The position numbers were made by a program, and so were the translations under genes. The notes under the pieces are model-generated. The model had not been told where the DNA came from. It did not search any database and saw only the letters and a program-made list of their open reading frames with translations. A stretch of DNA of 12,328 nt from JBIOJM01 sp044450785 (GTDB lineage: Bacteria; Planctomycetota; Planctomycetia; Isosphaerales; Isosphaeraceae), in NCBI GenBank assembly GCA_044450785.1, contig JBIOJM010000310.1, positions 1-12,328 on the forward strand. The letters are read 5' to 3'. This document shows, one piece after another, positions 1 to 7,719 of this stretch. Within the stretch, counting starts at the first letter, position 1; each line of letters starts with the position of its first letter.

Positions 1-1
1 C

Positions 2-472
2 CTGGCCGTCAGCTACGCGGGGGGCGGATTCGGCGGTGGACAGGGCTCATTCTTCGGCAACTTCGGCGCCCGGGGCGACGTCGCGGCCAGTCTCTTCTGG
101 GAGTTGCAAAACCTCGGCTTCGGCGACCGCGCCATCATCCACCGTCGAGTGTTCGAGCATCGCGCCGCGAACCTGGAGAAGGTCAAGGTCGAAGCACGGG
201 TCGCCGCCGAGGTCGTCGGAGCTTACGAGACCCGCCAGGCCGCGTCGCTTCAGATCACCCAAGCCCGCGAGACGGTCACCGAGGCCCTTGACTCCATGAA
301 GCTCAACTTCATCAGCATCCGCGGAGGCGCGGAATTACCCGGGGCGACCCGGCCGATCGAAGTCCTCCAGCCCATCCAGGCCCTGGCGCAGGCTCGGACC
401 GACTATCTCGACTCCGTCTTGATCTACAACCGGGCGCAGTTCCGGCTCCAACGGGCGATCGGCCAGCCGTGA
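2..472 (+). CDS. TolC-family outer-membrane efflux protein, C-terminal part (5' end outside window)
   Basis: The frame is open from the left edge to the TGA at 470-472 and gives 156 residues. It resembles the last helical-hairpin half of outer-membrane efflux channels (OEP/TolC superfamily), which form the trimeric outer-membrane and periplasmic duct of tripartite pumps. Seen here are a glycine-rich stretch ending in GFGGGQG (about residues 8-15), then WELQNLGFGD (33-42), a segment that typically precedes the second long helix in this family. A long charged helix follows (about 43-102), and the end is LAQARTDYLDSVLIYNRAQFRL (128-149), the usual closing helix with a Y-N-x-A-Q-F-x-L pattern. 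The N-terminus, signal peptide and any lipobox lie outside the window. The next gene is convergent, so this one belongs to a transcription unit to the left, where adaptor and pump genes may sit. The family call is firm; the substrate is unknown. Confidence 0.85.
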   Translation: MAVSYAGGGFGGGQGSFFGNFGARGDVAASLFWELQNLGFGDRAIIHRRVFEHRAANLEKVKVEARVAAEVVGAYETRQAASLQITQARETVTEALDSMKLNFISIRGGAELPGATRPIEVLQPIQALAQARTDYLDSVLIYNRAQFRLQRAIGQP

Positions 473-478
473 GTGCCG

Positions 479-493
479 TTTCGCAGAGCGAAA
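479..493. terminator. Short hairpin between convergent genes (weak terminator candidate)
   Basis: TTTCGC (479-484) and GCGAAA (488-493) form a 6-bp perfect stem around the triloop AGA, in the 40-bp gap between two converging genes. No U-run follows on either strand and the stem is short, so it is not a convincing intrinsic terminator. It is listed because it is the only foldable element in the gap and sits where a bidirectional terminator would be expected. Confidence 0.2.
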
Positions 494-512
494 GCCGAGC
501 CTTCTCAATCGC

Positions 513-2915
513 TCAGACACTGGCTGGAACCGGAGAGCTCCGGCGCTTGTTCCTGCTCTGCCGCCAGCGCTCGCCCAGGGTCAGGCAGGCGGGGAGCAAG
601 ACCAGGTTCCCCAGCGTACTGCCGGCGGTCGCGATGCCGACCATGGTTCCAAAGTTGACGAACGGCTCGAACTCGCTGGCCCGCAGCGCGGCGAAGCCGA
701 TCGCCACCGCCAGGCTGGACAGCAACACGCCCGGCCCGCTCACCTGGTAGCTCTCGAACAACCGGCGCCGGAACCGCCGCGTCTTCCGATCGCGGTGGAA
801 CTGAAGCAGGCAGTGAAACGTGTCGTCAACGGAGAGCCCGAGGGCGACGCTCGCCACCAGGGCCGTCCCCATGTCGAGCTGGATGTTGAGCCAGCCCATG
901 AGGCCAAGTACCAGAGCGACCGACAGCATCGTCGGCAAGATCGCCAGAACGGCGAGGACCAGGCTGCGGAATGCCAGGGTCAGCATCAACAGGATACTGA
1001 TCGCCGACCAGCAGAAGGTTCCCCACTGGGTGGCGATGATGGCCTCGGTGGTACGGGTCATCAGGAACGAGAGCCCCGTCAAGTACGTTGTGGGACCGAA
1101 GGTCTTCGCCGCGGCGGCCGTGGCCAGATCGCAGATCCGTGTCTTGTCGGGCGCCGACTGCTGCTCCTTGAGACGAACCAAAAAGCGCGTCTCGCCCGTT
1201 TCAGCGTTCCAGAAGCTGTGCAATAACTGACTCTGAGGCGAGGCGGCGATCAGCTCGAGCTTGTCGGCGAGGAGGCGGTCCTGACGTTCTCGCGGTAAGG
1301 CGGCCAGCCTCCTGTCCGGGTCGAGCACCGTGGCCAGCGAGAGCACCCCGGCGACTGCCGTGGGGTCCGACACCCGGATGGCCCGAATCCGTTCCTCGAC
1401 GGCCCTCAAGTCCGACAGAGACTTCGACGAGACTGTCTTTCCCATCGGCACGACCACCTCGACCAGGCCGATGCCCCCGAGCTTGGATTCGACAAGACGA
1501 TAATCTTTCACGACGCGGGTCTCGGCCCGGAACAGGTTGATGTAGTTGGTCTCGTAGCTCAAGCGGAACACGCCGGCAGCCAGCGGCACGACCACGACCA
1601 CGACCACGACCACGATCGCCCGGGGATGGTAAAAGACCCAGAGGATCAGCCGGTTCATCAGGCCGGACACTCGCGAGCGTGAGCCGTGCCGCACGGGCAC
1701 TTCCAGACGAAACGGCGGCAGCATGGCGATCGGCGAGATCAGCATGACCAAGATGGTGGCGCCGAAGGTGCACGTGCTGAGGATCGCGCCGAACTGCCGG
1801 ATCGGCATCACGTCGCTGGTCACGAGTGCTCCATAGCCGATCGCGCCGGTGATCGCCGTCCAGATGATCGGCGCCGCGACCGCGGCCAGCGTCGAGCGGG
1901 CGGCCTGGCGCGGGTCGGCCTCGCGGCGGCGATTGTCACGGAAGTGGATCGCCAGGTGACTGGCCGCCGGCATCGTCAGGACGATGATCTGCGCGACCAA
2001 GGGACCGCCCGAGAGCGTCAGCTTGATGTTCAAGCTTGCCAGGATCGCCTCTGTAGCGAGCCAGATCACCCAACTGGCCAGCATCGGAACGATCGCCCAC
2101 CACAGGCTTTGAACGGCCGACAGGGTCACCACGCCGATCAACAGCATACCGACCAAGGCCAGGCGCCGGCCGTCGACCTCGATCGCTGCGAACCCGTCGG
2201 CCAGCAGCACGGGCGGGCCGACGACCGCGGGCCGGCGGAGCCGGTGCCGCGCCGCGAACTCGTCGGCCAACCGCCGCAGCGCGGCCGTCGTGTCGATCAC
2301 GTTGTGCTCGTGAGTCTTCCGCAAGCGGACCACCACGGCCGTGGTCGTGCCGGCCGCGTCGATCAGGCTACCCAGGAACAGGGGATGCCGCGTCAGGCGA
2401 TCCTTGAGCGCGGCCAGGGCCGAGGGGTCCGTAGCGGCTGCCCGGACCGCGCCGGCGACCGCCATCACGTTCGTCTTCAGGTCCACGTTCTTGATCGCGC
2501 TCTTGGCCGCGTTTTTTGCAACGTTGCGGGCGAACGTGGGCAGACGGTCCATCGCCAGCAGGGCATTGTCGAGCGACCAGACAAGCGGCATCGAGTCGAG
2601 CGACTCGACCCGCTGCGCGGCCTGCACATGAGACGGCCCGACCGCCTCGGCCAGCTCAGACACCCTGTCGAGACCCTGGGGTGTCAACAACTCGGGATCT
2701 TCATACACCAGGAACGCGAAATTATCGTCGCCGAACGTGCGCGCAGCTTGCTGGTAAACCGCCATGAAGCGGTCGTCTTCGGCGAAGAACGAGTTGATCG
2801 ACTGCTCGTACGTGACTCGCTTACCGGTCCAGGCGAGTACCACGAACAGGATCGCGACCGCGGCGAATGTGCCGTAGCGGGCGGCGAGCAACCCACGAAT
2901 CACCAAGTCACTCAT
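513..2915 (-). CDS. RND/MMPL-type membrane exporter
   Basis: The 800-residue product has the duplicated RND layout: one membrane segment, a large periplasmic loop, then five segments, repeated twice. TM1 is about residues 12-30, loop 1 about 31-250, TM2-6 about 251-400, TM7 about 433-450, loop 2 about 451-625 and TM8-12 about 630-780. The segment GLSVDDTFHCLLQFHRD (693-709) matches the conserved acidic TM10 motif of MMPL, HpnN-like and sterol-sensing-domain members of the superfamily, with D697 and D698 as likely proton-relay residues. The first half has TMPAASHLAIHF (314-325) at the equivalent place, without the acidic pair. The length (about 800, not about 1030) argues for a single-chain lipid or small-molecule exporter and against an AcrB-type drug pump. 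The substrate cannot be read from sequence. The ATG at 2915 has no clear Shine-Dalgarno, but TM1 starts about ten residues later, as expected. An Nramp-like gene lies 70 bp upstream on the same strand. Confidence 0.9.
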   Translation of the reverse strand: MSDLVIRGLLAARYGTFAAVAILFVVLAWTGKRVTYEQSINSFFAEDDRFMAVYQQAARTFGDDNFAFLVYEDPELLTPQGLDRVSELAEAVGPSHVQAAQRVESLDSMPLVWSLDNALLAMDRLPTFARNVAKNAAKSAIKNVDLKTNVMAVAGAVRAAATDPSALAALKDRLTRHPLFLGSLIDAAGTTTAVVVRLRKTHEHNVIDTTAALRRLADEFAARHRLRRPAVVGPPVLLADGFAAIEVDGRRLALVGMLLIGVVTLSAVQSLWWAIVPMLASWVIWLATEAILASLNIKLTLSGGPLVAQIIVLTMPAASHLAIHFRDNRRREADPRQAARSTLAAVAAPIIWTAITGAIGYGALVTSDVMPIRQFGAILSTCTFGATILVMLISPIAMLPPFRLEVPVRHGSRSRVSGLMNRLILWVFYHPRAIVVVVVVVVVPLAAGVFRLSYETNYINLFRAETRVVKDYRLVESKLGGIGLVEVVVPMGKTVSSKSLSDLRAVEERIRAIRVSDPTAVAGVLSLATVLDPDRRLAALPRERQDRLLADKLELIAASPQSQLLHSFWNAETGETRFLVRLKEQQSAPDKTRICDLATAAAAKTFGPTTYLTGLSFLMTRTTEAIIATQWGTFCWSAISILLMLTLAFRSLVLAVLAILPTMLSVALVLGLMGWLNIQLDMGTALVASVALGLSVDDTFHCLLQFHRDRKTRRFRRRLFESYQVSGPGVLLSSLAVAIGFAALRASEFEPFVNFGTMVGIATAGSTLGNLVLLPACLTLGERWRQSRNKRRSSPVPASV
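1587..1616. repeat. CACGAC hexanucleotide tandem repeat inside the RND transporter gene
   Basis: Four perfect copies of CACGAC (1587-1610) are followed by CACGAT (1611-1616). On the coding (minus) strand these read as alternating GTC and GTG codons and give most of a run of nine valines (residues 435-443) in TM7. The unit is six bases, so slippage would add or remove Val-Val pairs without shifting the frame. Confidence 0.9.
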
Positions 2916-2985
2916 TCACAATGAACCATCAAGTGTGTGTAACCCGTTAGTAAACCACTGGAGGCGGCCTGGCCAGGGCAATCGC

Positions 2986-4461
2986 TCACGGCCGGATGAA
3001 GCCGGGCAGCATCCCCTTGACCTGGTCGAAGCTGCTGTAGACTGCGACGGCCGTGACCGCGAAGAAGGCGATCCAGGTGAGGATGACGCTCAACCAAGAA
3101 GGGCCGACGCGGCGGTCGGTGTCGCGCCGGCGGAGATAGATCGTCGCGCCGGCGATGAACGGCAGCATCAGGGCCTGGGCGATGCCGCCGGCCTTGATCA
3201 ATCCCTGCGGCTCGCGGAACGCATAATAGAGGCCCAGCGACAGTGTTGGATAGATCACGCAGAAAAGCTTCACCAGCCACTCACGATTTGCGGGACCGGC
3301 GGCCAGGCGGAGACCCAGGCGCCCGAGGAAGTCAGCCGTCAAGCGGCTGTTGCCGGCCGTGGCGACGTAGAGTGTTTTGAAGAGAACGGCCCAGGCACCA
3401 AGCAGAAAGCCGACGTGCGTGAACGGGCGAAGCCACGCCAGCGGCGTTCCCTCCAAAGGTTGCACGTACATGCGCGACAGGGTCGGGATCATCTCCGGCC
3501 CCTTGGGGTCCAGGCCCTGAGGATGGAGGACTGCCGCCCCGAGAAAGTAAAACGCAACTGTCGCCACGGTAAAGACGGCCATGCTGAACCAAGCGTCGAG
3601 CTGCATGACACGAGTCCAGCCCCGCGCGCGATCGGCCCAGGAATCGTCTTCGCTCCGCACTCCCGTGTAGCGAGCATAGCCTTTCTCAATGCACCAGTAG
3701 GGATAGGCGAAGAGCTCGGAAGCCCCGACGCCCGTGATCCCGAACGCCGAAAACGCCAGGACCACCGCGGTTGGGGGGAGGGCCAGCTCGAGCCCGCGCT
3801 CCAGATCGGGCAATGTGATTCGAAACGAGGTCCATTGCAAGACAAGGACGCTCGCCACGGTAAAGAGAGTGACAGCGGCCACGAGGACGGTCGTGATCTT
3901 TTCCAGCCGCCGGTAGCCGCCGGAGAGGAGCAGCAACACAGCCGCCAGGGTGGTGACCGCCGCCCAGAAATGCTCTTGATGGGTCGACAGATACGGCCCC
4001 CACGACGCGACCACCGTGCCTGCTGCGGCCGCGACCGCTCTCGATGCCCGGGGGAAGGCCATGTGGGCCGCCTGGCCCACGGTCCCTTCCATCGCCGCGA
4101 TCTGAGCTTGCGTGGTCAGCATCATGACCAACCAGAGCCAGCACAGCCACGAAACTCCAGCCCGGGGCCCGGGCAGCGAGTCGAAGGCCGCCAGGGTCGT
4201 CTTGCCGTGCGTTATGGCGTAACGCCCAAGCTCCACTTGCACGAAGACCTTGATGACGCACGAGAGCAGGATCAGCCAGAGCAGGCTGAAACCCGCCTTG
4301 GCGCCCAGGCTGGTCGTGTTGATCAGCTCACCCGTCCCCACGATCGATGCGGCCAGGATCAATCCCGGCCCGATCTGGCGGATCGCCTTCGACAACTGGC
4401 GCGGGGGCTCCTTGATGGCCGCGGGCGACAGTGCGTAAGGATCGTCCGTTTCGTCGTTCAT
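2986..4461 (-). CDS. Nramp-superfamily transporter with non-canonical substrate site
   Basis: The 491-residue product has about 11-12 hydrophobic segments and the overall pattern of Nramp (SLC11, PF01566) proteins, which move divalent metals across the inner membrane with protons. GPGLILAASIVGTGELI (31-47) sits at TM1, and VQVELGRYAITHG (74-86) matches the TM3 stretch of the family. TM6 is about 231-252 (AFSAFGITGVGASELF). The metal-binding TM1 motif DPGN is replaced by GTGE (42-45), and the TM6 Met-Pro-His motif is absent. Transport of Mn or Fe should therefore not be assumed. The frame stays open upstream to a GTG at 4596, but that extension is low-complexity and covers a candidate promoter; the ATG at 4461 gives MNDETDDPYALSP followed directly by a normal Nramp N-terminus, so it was chosen. 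The RND gene follows 70 bp downstream on the same strand, possibly co-transcribed. Confidence 0.88.
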   Translation of the reverse strand: MNDETDDPYALSPAAIKEPPRQLSKAIRQIGPGLILAASIVGTGELINTTSLGAKAGFSLLWLILLSCVIKVFVQVELGRYAITHGKTTLAAFDSLPGPRAGVSWLCWLWLVMMLTTQAQIAAMEGTVGQAAHMAFPRASRAVAAAAGTVVASWGPYLSTHQEHFWAAVTTLAAVLLLLSGGYRRLEKITTVLVAAVTLFTVASVLVLQWTSFRITLPDLERGLELALPPTAVVLAFSAFGITGVGASELFAYPYWCIEKGYARYTGVRSEDDSWADRARGWTRVMQLDAWFSMAVFTVATVAFYFLGAAVLHPQGLDPKGPEMIPTLSRMYVQPLEGTPLAWLRPFTHVGFLLGAWAVLFKTLYVATAGNSRLTADFLGRLGLRLAAGPANREWLVKLFCVIYPTLSLGLYYAFREPQGLIKAGGIAQALMLPFIAGATIYLRRRDTDRRVGPSWLSVILTWIAFFAVTAVAVYSSFDQVKGMLPGFIRP

Positions 4462-4912
4462 GCCATCCCGGTCGCCGAGCGGGTATGAAGTCGAGGGATC
4501 CACGCCCCGACGTCCAGAAAGAGGGTCTTCCGTTCCGGGCGTGCCCAGGTTTCGACCATCATGGACGCGCCCTAAGCCGGGTGTCAAGCACGGCACTCGC
4601 AGGCGCGCCCAGCCTCACTCCTTGCGATAGACGATGGGCCGCGAAGCGGCTGACCCATCCCCCCTTGACCACCGCCCACACCTCTCGAAGCCGGCCCGTT
4701 GATTCTTGTCGACATCCACCCTCCTTCCCCTTGCGCCCCCGATACCTGGCCTAGCCTTGAGTGGAGTAAGTGCTGCCGCGCCCACTCGAGCGCTCCAAGC
4801 CACCGGCTCGTCAGGCAACGGGCTCCGTGACCGGTCAACCCCGGCGCGGGGAGCCGGCCAGCCCAGCGCGGGAGCACTCTACGATCCAACACGTCTCGAT
4901 CGGATTGATTCC
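4462..4912. other. Divergent spacer between the Nramp-like and kinase genes
   Basis: This 451-bp spacer separates two divergent start codons. The kinase frame stays open back to a TTG at 4706, but the added 69 residues are Ala/Ser/Pro-rich, have no ribosome-binding site and resemble no domain, so the stretch is treated as non-coding. It holds one candidate promoter for the minus strand (4558-4587). It also holds inverted segments CCGGCTC (4803-4809) and GAGCCGG (4851-4857) that could pair over about 40 bases. No convincing -35/-10 pair was found for the kinase. No RNA gene or riboswitch was recognised. Confidence 0.6.
4558..4587 (-). promoter_or_regulatory. Candidate sigma70-type promoter for the Nramp-like/RND genes
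   Basis: On the minus strand a perfect TTGACA (-35, 4587-4582) is followed after 18 bases by CATGAT (-10, 4563-4558; four of six consensus positions). Transcription would begin near 4551 and leave a leader of about 90 nt before the ATG at 4461. This supports the start at 4461 over the upstream GTG at 4596, which would lie outside the transcript. The -10 is imperfect and the GC-rich background makes chance matches possible. Confidence 0.4.
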
Positions 4913-6172
4913 ATGACCGTTGCCATGACCGTGAAGCCGCCGTCGATTACGAACTTGGGATTCCGCCCTAACCTTGCCCACGCGTCGGGAGACACCCTGA
5001 CCCTGCTCAAGATCAGCGGCTTGCCGCGACTGGGCCCCGAGCCTGATCCAGAGCACACGCGGGGTGGCGTCCCGGCTTCGCCGCTGCTGGCGGCGGGCCA
5101 GGAACTGGGCCCTTACCGGCTGCTCGAGTGGTTAGGTCGAGGCGGGCAAGGCGAAGTGTGGAAAGCCCGGCGGCTCGAGCCGGTCGAGAGGCTCGTCGCC
5201 TTGAAGGTCTTGAAACCTTGCATGGCGCGACACGCCGGCCGGATGGCCCAGTTCCGCCGCGAGGCAGAACGGGGGCTCCGGCTGGTGGGTCCCTCACTGC
5301 TCACAATCCATGAGTTGATGGAGTCGGACGGGTACCACTTCATGACAATGCCGTTCGTCGATGGTACGGCGCTTCGTGATATCATTATGTGCAGGGTGGC
5401 TCACCGGTCCGGCGGTGAAACGGCGAGTCCACATCACTTCGTGAACCTGGACGAGAAAGACTACCTCAATGCCATGACCCGCACCCTGGCTCAGGCCGCG
5501 CGTGCACTGGCGCTGGTTCATGAGCAGCGTATCGCCCACCGCGACATCAAGCCGGCAAACATCCTGCTGGATAACCGGCGCTCGGGAGGCGTGTATCTCT
5601 GCGATTTCGGCCTGGGCCGCGATCTCGATTTCGCGACTGCCGATCAGATGCGCGATGGTGCCGGGACGCCCCTGTACATGGCACCCGAACGTTTGTTGAG
5701 GTCCCCCGCCGATGAAATCAAGTGCGATATCTATTCCATGGGGGTCACGCTCTACGAGGCGCTGACGCTCGAGAGACCGTTCCGAGTTCCGCGGAATGTG
5801 GGCCCGGCCGGTGTGGCTCCATTCCTGGCAGGGGCGGAACCCCGGCGCCCATGCCTGGTCGATCCCGGATTCCCCGAGGAGCTCGGCGCCATCATCATGA
5901 AGGCCATTTCGCGCGACCCCCGGCACCGCCACGACTCGGCCGGCGAGCTTGCCGGGGACCTCGAACGGTTTGCCGCCGGTTGGTCGTCTTGCCGGAGGCT
6001 CTTGACCGCTCGACCGCCGCACCAGGCGAGCGTGCACCGGCCCCACGCTCGCTCGAGACGGGCCCTTTCCCGTAAGGACGTCGCCCGCTATTCCCCTGGT
6101 CGCTCTTCAGCTCCATCCGGCCTCGGCACGAGCTCAAACGGCGATCCCATCAACGATTCTCTCGCTGGTTGA
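4913..6172 (+). CDS. Hanks-type serine/threonine protein kinase
   Basis: The 419-residue product carries one complete kinase domain (about residues 66-356). The glycine loop is GRGGQGEV (75-82). The ATP-anchoring lysine is K98 in VALK, with the αC glutamate likely in FRREAE (114-119). The catalytic loop is HRDIKPAN (209-216; D211 base, K213, N216), the metal-binding DFG is 231-233, GTPLYMAPE is 251-259 and the αF aspartate is D272 in CDIYSMG. All key residues are present and the HRD arginine predicts activation-loop phosphorylation, so it should be active. A hydrophilic insert lies at about 160-190. Residues 1-65 and the basic tail after 357 look disordered. There is no membrane segment and no WD40, TPR or PASTA domain, which many planctomycete kinases carry, so it is probably cytoplasmic. 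The ATG at 4913 is the first ATG after low-complexity sequence and has only a weak CGGA upstream; a second ATG follows at 4925. Targets are unknown. Confidence 0.93.
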   Translation: MTVAMTVKPPSITNLGFRPNLAHASGDTLTLLKISGLPRLGPEPDPEHTRGGVPASPLLAAGQELGPYRLLEWLGRGGQGEVWKARRLEPVERLVALKVLKPCMARHAGRMAQFRREAERGLRLVGPSLLTIHELMESDGYHFMTMPFVDGTALRDIIMCRVAHRSGGETASPHHFVNLDEKDYLNAMTRTLAQAARALALVHEQRIAHRDIKPANILLDNRRSGGVYLCDFGLGRDLDFATADQMRDGAGTPLYMAPERLLRSPADEIKCDIYSMGVTLYEALTLERPFRVPRNVGPAGVAPFLAGAEPRRPCLVDPGFPEELGAIIMKAISRDPRHRHDSAGELAGDLERFAAGWSSCRRLLTARPPHQASVHRPHARSRRALSRKDVARYSPGRSSAPSGLGTSSNGDPINDSLAG

Positions 6173-7706
6173 TGGTCGCCTTGGGGCCGAACCGGATGTG
6201 CAGACCGGCGTGCCCCGCGAACTGGTCTCCGTAGATCGCCCGCACGACGGCCCAGTCGGCCACAATCGAGAGTATCGCCGCGACCAGGCCCACGGCCACC
6301 AAGGTGGTCAATCCCATCCTTCCCCGCAAAGCGGGAGGCGGTTGATCGGCCGGGGTGCGGGCGGAATCGGACGACAAGAGTAAGATGAGCGTGCACGCCA
6401 GGGCGACGAGATAAATCACCCCCTCGGTCACGAGCCGTTCGGCCTCGAAAGAAACCAGGGCACGTACGAAGTTGCCGGCGACCAGCCACCAGAGAAACCC
6501 GACGTAGAGCAACTGTCCCTTCCCCAGCCAGCTCTCCGGCACGATCGGCAAGGGGCGCTGCCGGTGCCGTAAGAAGAGCGCCAGCATCGAGAGCGCCAGA
6601 AGGACGTATCCCAGCTCAAACCATACCCAGGCGGCGACGCCGGCCATCTCCGCCGGCATCGCCTTGGCCGCGACCCATTGCGCCACGTTCTTCCGCAGGT
6701 TGAGGTAAGTGATCCCAAGCAAGACGAAGCCGAGCGCGAACGGTTCGGTCGCAGGGCGGCGCTCGCGCGCCAGGGCGATCGAGGGTGACCACCGTGCCAG
6801 GCCGGCGACGGCGGTGGCGAGGCCGATCCCATTGAAGAGGCCCGTCGTTTGTTCGAGGATGCTGTGCCAGTTGGTCTGGTAACCGCTGGTGACCTCGACC
6901 AGCTTGAGCATCGATGCCAGGGCGAAGCCGATCCCGCCGACGAAGCCGCACACGAGGGCGGCCCGGGCGACGTCGAACAGGCCGGCCCGGCGGCAATACC
7001 ACAGCAGGCCCACCGTCATTCCCACACAACCCGCCCAGTTGTCGCCGCGGGGCGGCGTCATGCGCAGATCGAGCGCCAGGACCAGGACGAGGAATCCGGC
7101 CCACCAGCCGGCGGCCAGGTGGAGTATCAAGGACGTCGGCCCGTCGAGGCGGCGCCGCACCCCCGCGACCAGGAGCACGGCGAAGAGGGCCAGGAGTGCG
7201 GCCAGCCAGTCGGTATCGTACCAGTTCAGGTTGTAACCCTGGCGTCTGAGTAACGGCTCGATGGCCACGCCCTGCAGCCACCAGATCAAGAAGACGGCAT
7301 AGATCGGCGGGAACAGGGCCGACAGGAACGACTGATCGACCACGGCCGGCAGCGCTGTCCCTGCGCCCCCGAGTGCGGCCCAGAGAAAGCCGATGACGAA
7401 GAGGCAGGCAAATCCATAGAGCACGCTCGGCGAGTGCCCGGAGTGGGTGTAGGCGACCACTTGCATGTAGGAGATGCTGCCCCCGAAGGACCATCCGAGA
7501 GCACCGAACATGGCGAAATAGACGATTCTGCGCTGCCAGTCGACGCGGCCGGAGAGCAGTACGGCGGCCATGGCCGCGAGCGCGCCGGGGATCATCGCGC
7601 CGTACTCATGGCCGAAGTTTCCCCGGATCCCCCACCCGAGCGACAGCGAGAGCGCCGTCAAGACGAAGAACAACCGGGAGCGAGAGGAAGCCGCCGTCGA
7701 CGTCAA
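6150..7706 (-). CDS. Orphan polytopic membrane protein
   Basis: I do not recognise a named family. The 518-residue product is almost wholly hydrophobic, with about 13-15 membrane segments joined by short loops. Notable polar residues sit in or beside segments: LGWGIRGNFGHEYGAMIPG (23-41), GYNLNWYDTDW (157-167) and LDLRMTPPRGDNWAG (212-226). Such charged and aromatic clusters between helices suggest a transporter or membrane enzyme, but this is inference. There is no signal peptide beyond TM1 (about 11-27), and the C-terminal tail is short and basic. The frame begins with a GTG at 7748, but the TTG at 7706 is preceded by AGAGGG at seven-base spacing, while the GTG has no ribosome-binding site; the TTG was therefore chosen. 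The last 23 bases overlap the 3' end of the convergent kinase gene. Expression is probably driven from 7777-7782. Confidence 0.78.
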   Translation of the reverse strand: MTSTAASSRSRLFFVLTALSLSLGWGIRGNFGHEYGAMIPGALAAMAAVLLSGRVDWQRRIVYFAMFGALGWSFGGSISYMQVVAYTHSGHSPSVLYGFACLFVIGFLWAALGGAGTALPAVVDQSFLSALFPPIYAVFLIWWLQGVAIEPLLRRQGYNLNWYDTDWLAALLALFAVLLVAGVRRRLDGPTSLILHLAAGWWAGFLVLVLALDLRMTPPRGDNWAGCVGMTVGLLWYCRRAGLFDVARAALVCGFVGGIGFALASMLKLVEVTSGYQTNWHSILEQTTGLFNGIGLATAVAGLARWSPSIALARERRPATEPFALGFVLLGITYLNLRKNVAQWVAAKAMPAEMAGVAAWVWFELGYVLLALSMLALFLRHRQRPLPIVPESWLGKGQLLYVGFLWWLVAGNFVRALVSFEAERLVTEGVIYLVALACTLILLLSSDSARTPADQPPPALRGRMGLTTLVAVGLVAAILSIVADWAVVRAIYGDQFAGHAGLHIRFGPKATINQRENR

Positions 7707-7719
7707 GGTTGAACCCTCT
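7707..7719 (-). promoter_or_regulatory. Ribosome-binding site that decides a TTG start
   Basis: Read on the minus strand, AGAGGG lies seven bases before the TTG at 7706-7704. This is near-ideal spacing and the strongest Shine-Dalgarno match near the beginning of the membrane-protein gene. The in-frame GTG 42 bases further upstream (7748) lacks one. Initiation at TTG is less common than at ATG or GTG, so the choice is likely but not certain. Confidence 0.5.

Noticed and set aside
1686..2924. 412-codon open frame on the plus strand
   Set aside because: It is antisense to the RND transporter gene and made of Arg/Gln/Asp/His-rich sequence typical of a shadow frame in GC-rich DNA.
2967..2976. CCTGGCCAGG palindrome in the gap between the Nramp-like and RND genes
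   Set aside because: It has no loop and no U-run, so it is not a terminator; a 10-bp GC palindrome is common by chance in such DNA.
2935..4488. 517-codon open frame on the plus strand
   Set aside because: It is antisense to the Nramp-like gene, with Arg/Gln/Asp/His-rich low-quality sequence. The minus frame has clear membrane segments and family motifs.
4462..4596. N-terminal extension of the Nramp-like protein from a GTG codon
   Set aside because: The added 45 residues do not resemble the family and cover a candidate promoter; the ATG at 4461 gives a normal N-terminus.
4706..4912. N-terminal extension of the kinase from a TTG codon
   Set aside because: There is no Shine-Dalgarno before the TTG and the added 69 residues are low-complexity; the ATG at 4913 is more plausible.
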